Origin: Oscillospiraceae bacterium
GTDB lineage: Bacteria; Bacillota; Clostridia; Oscillospirales; Acutalibacteraceae
Direction of reading: 5' to 3'
Assembly: GCA_031254555.1 (NCBI GenBank)
Contig: JAIRUF010000152.1
Span: 1 to 6,021 of the forward strand
DNA length: 6,021 bases
Shown: one piece after another, positions 5,604-6,021 of the stretch
Layout: each line of letters opens with the position of its first letter
Numbering within the stretch: the first letter of the stretch is position 1
Program-made: the position numbers and the translations under genes
Notes under the pieces: generated by a model
The model's database searches: none
Seen by the model: only the letters and a program-made list of their open reading frames with translations
What the model was told of the DNA's origin: nothing

Positions 5604-6021
5604 ATGAAGGTATATTTTTATACATTGGGATGCAAGGTTAATCAATATGAGACTCAGGCTTTGTCTGAGTCTCTTAGGCGCGCCGGATATGAGGTAACTT
5701 CAGATTCCATGGGCGCTGATATATATATAGTAAATTCCTGCACGGTAACATCTGTCAGTGATCAGAAAACAAGGCAGGCCGTACGCAGGTTTAAACGGCA
5801 AAATCCACAGGCCGTTGTCGTTCTTACCGGCTGCATGCCGCAGGCATACCCACAGCAGGCCCTAAAGCTTTTAAGCGCCGACATTGTACTGGGTAACAAA
5901 AACAACAGCGAACTTATAGATTTACTAAACAGGTACTTTGAAAAAAAAGACCGAGTTGTCTCCCTGTCACAACACATGGGGTTCGGCACAGAGAGCGATA
6001 TGAAAATTTCCTCGTTTTTGG
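5604..6021 (+). CDS. mtaB: tRNA t6A37 methylthiotransferase MtaB (N-terminal 139 residues; 3' end outside window)
   Basis: Radical-SAM enzyme that adds a methylthio group to t6A at position 37 of ANN-decoding tRNAs, giving ms2t6A. Only the N-terminal UPF0004 (MTTase) domain is in view. Its three iron-sulfur cysteines are present: Cys10 in YTLGCKVNQYET, Cys46 in IVNSCTVTS, and Cys77 in LTGCMPQ. The start FYTLGCKVNQYE and the block VTSVSDQKTRQAVRR fit MtaB (Bacillus YqeV) better than MiaB or RimO. TGCMPQ stands where TGCYAQ is usual. The radical-SAM CxxxCxxC motif and the TRAM domain should follow past the right edge. ATG 5604 is chosen because GGCGGA (5592-5597) sits six bases upstream; the in-frame ATG at 5598 would touch that site. 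The frame stays open to the end of the window. Confidence 0.94.
   Translation, partial: MKVYFYTLGCKVNQYETQALSESLRRAGYEVTSDSMGADIYIVNSCTVTSVSDQKTRQAVRRFKRQNPQAVVVLTGCMPQAYPQQALKLLSADIVLGNKNNSELIDLLNRYFEKKDRVVSLSQHMGFGTESDMKISSFL
5649..5673 (+). repeat. 9-bp perfect hairpin in the early mtaB coding region
   Basis: GAGACTCAG (5649-5657) and CTGAGTCTC (5665-5673) pair exactly around a seven-base loop, beginning 46 bases after the A of the mtaB start codon. The codons involved specify ETQALSESL. There is no T-run after it, so it is not an intrinsic terminator. It could pause ribosomes or shape mRNA stability, or be chance. Confidence 0.5.

Overview
The window looks like a piece of chromosome from a low-to-moderate GC Firmicute, most likely a member of the Clostridia. 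This rests on purine-rich Shine-Dalgarno sequences before nearly every gene, AT-rich spacers with sigma-A type promoters, a DacF-type D,D-carboxypeptidase, an MtaB tRNA methylthiotransferase and a Geobacillus/Staphylococcus-like (family I.5) lipase fold. No mobile element, CRISPR array, tRNA or rRNA was seen.

Layout: four of the transcription units or parts of units read leftward on the minus strand. At 1-2494 is a tight cluster hisH > hisF > citrate synthase, the last truncated by the left edge. A good promoter lies upstream at 2526-2554, with a perfect 10-bp inverted repeat further upstream (2581-2606). At 2811-3968 is a single lipase gene ending in a hairpin-plus-T-run terminator (2698-2733). 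Its promoter (4011-4039) touches a perfect 24-bp palindrome-like dyad (4038-4061). At 4062-4316 is a gene-free stretch rich in nested inverted repeats, which may be a structured RNA. At 4317-5492 is dacF, with its signal peptide and the three penicillin-binding motifs. From 5604 to the right edge, mtaB runs on the plus strand, divergent from dacF, behind a near-consensus promoter (5543-5571).

How the genes fit together: HisH and HisF form the two halves of imidazole glycerol phosphate synthase. HisH consumes glutamine and yields glutamate. Citrate synthase feeds carbon toward 2-oxoglutarate and glutamate, so its co-transcription with hisHF could be a nitrogen/carbon link, but this is inference. 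The lipase, carboxypeptidase and tRNA-modification genes look like independent units.

Most of the window is ordinary housekeeping DNA. The least explained parts are the 4062-4316 intergenic structure, the two operator-like dyads, and a lipase that lacks a secretion signal and appears to keep the family's zinc site but not its calcium site.
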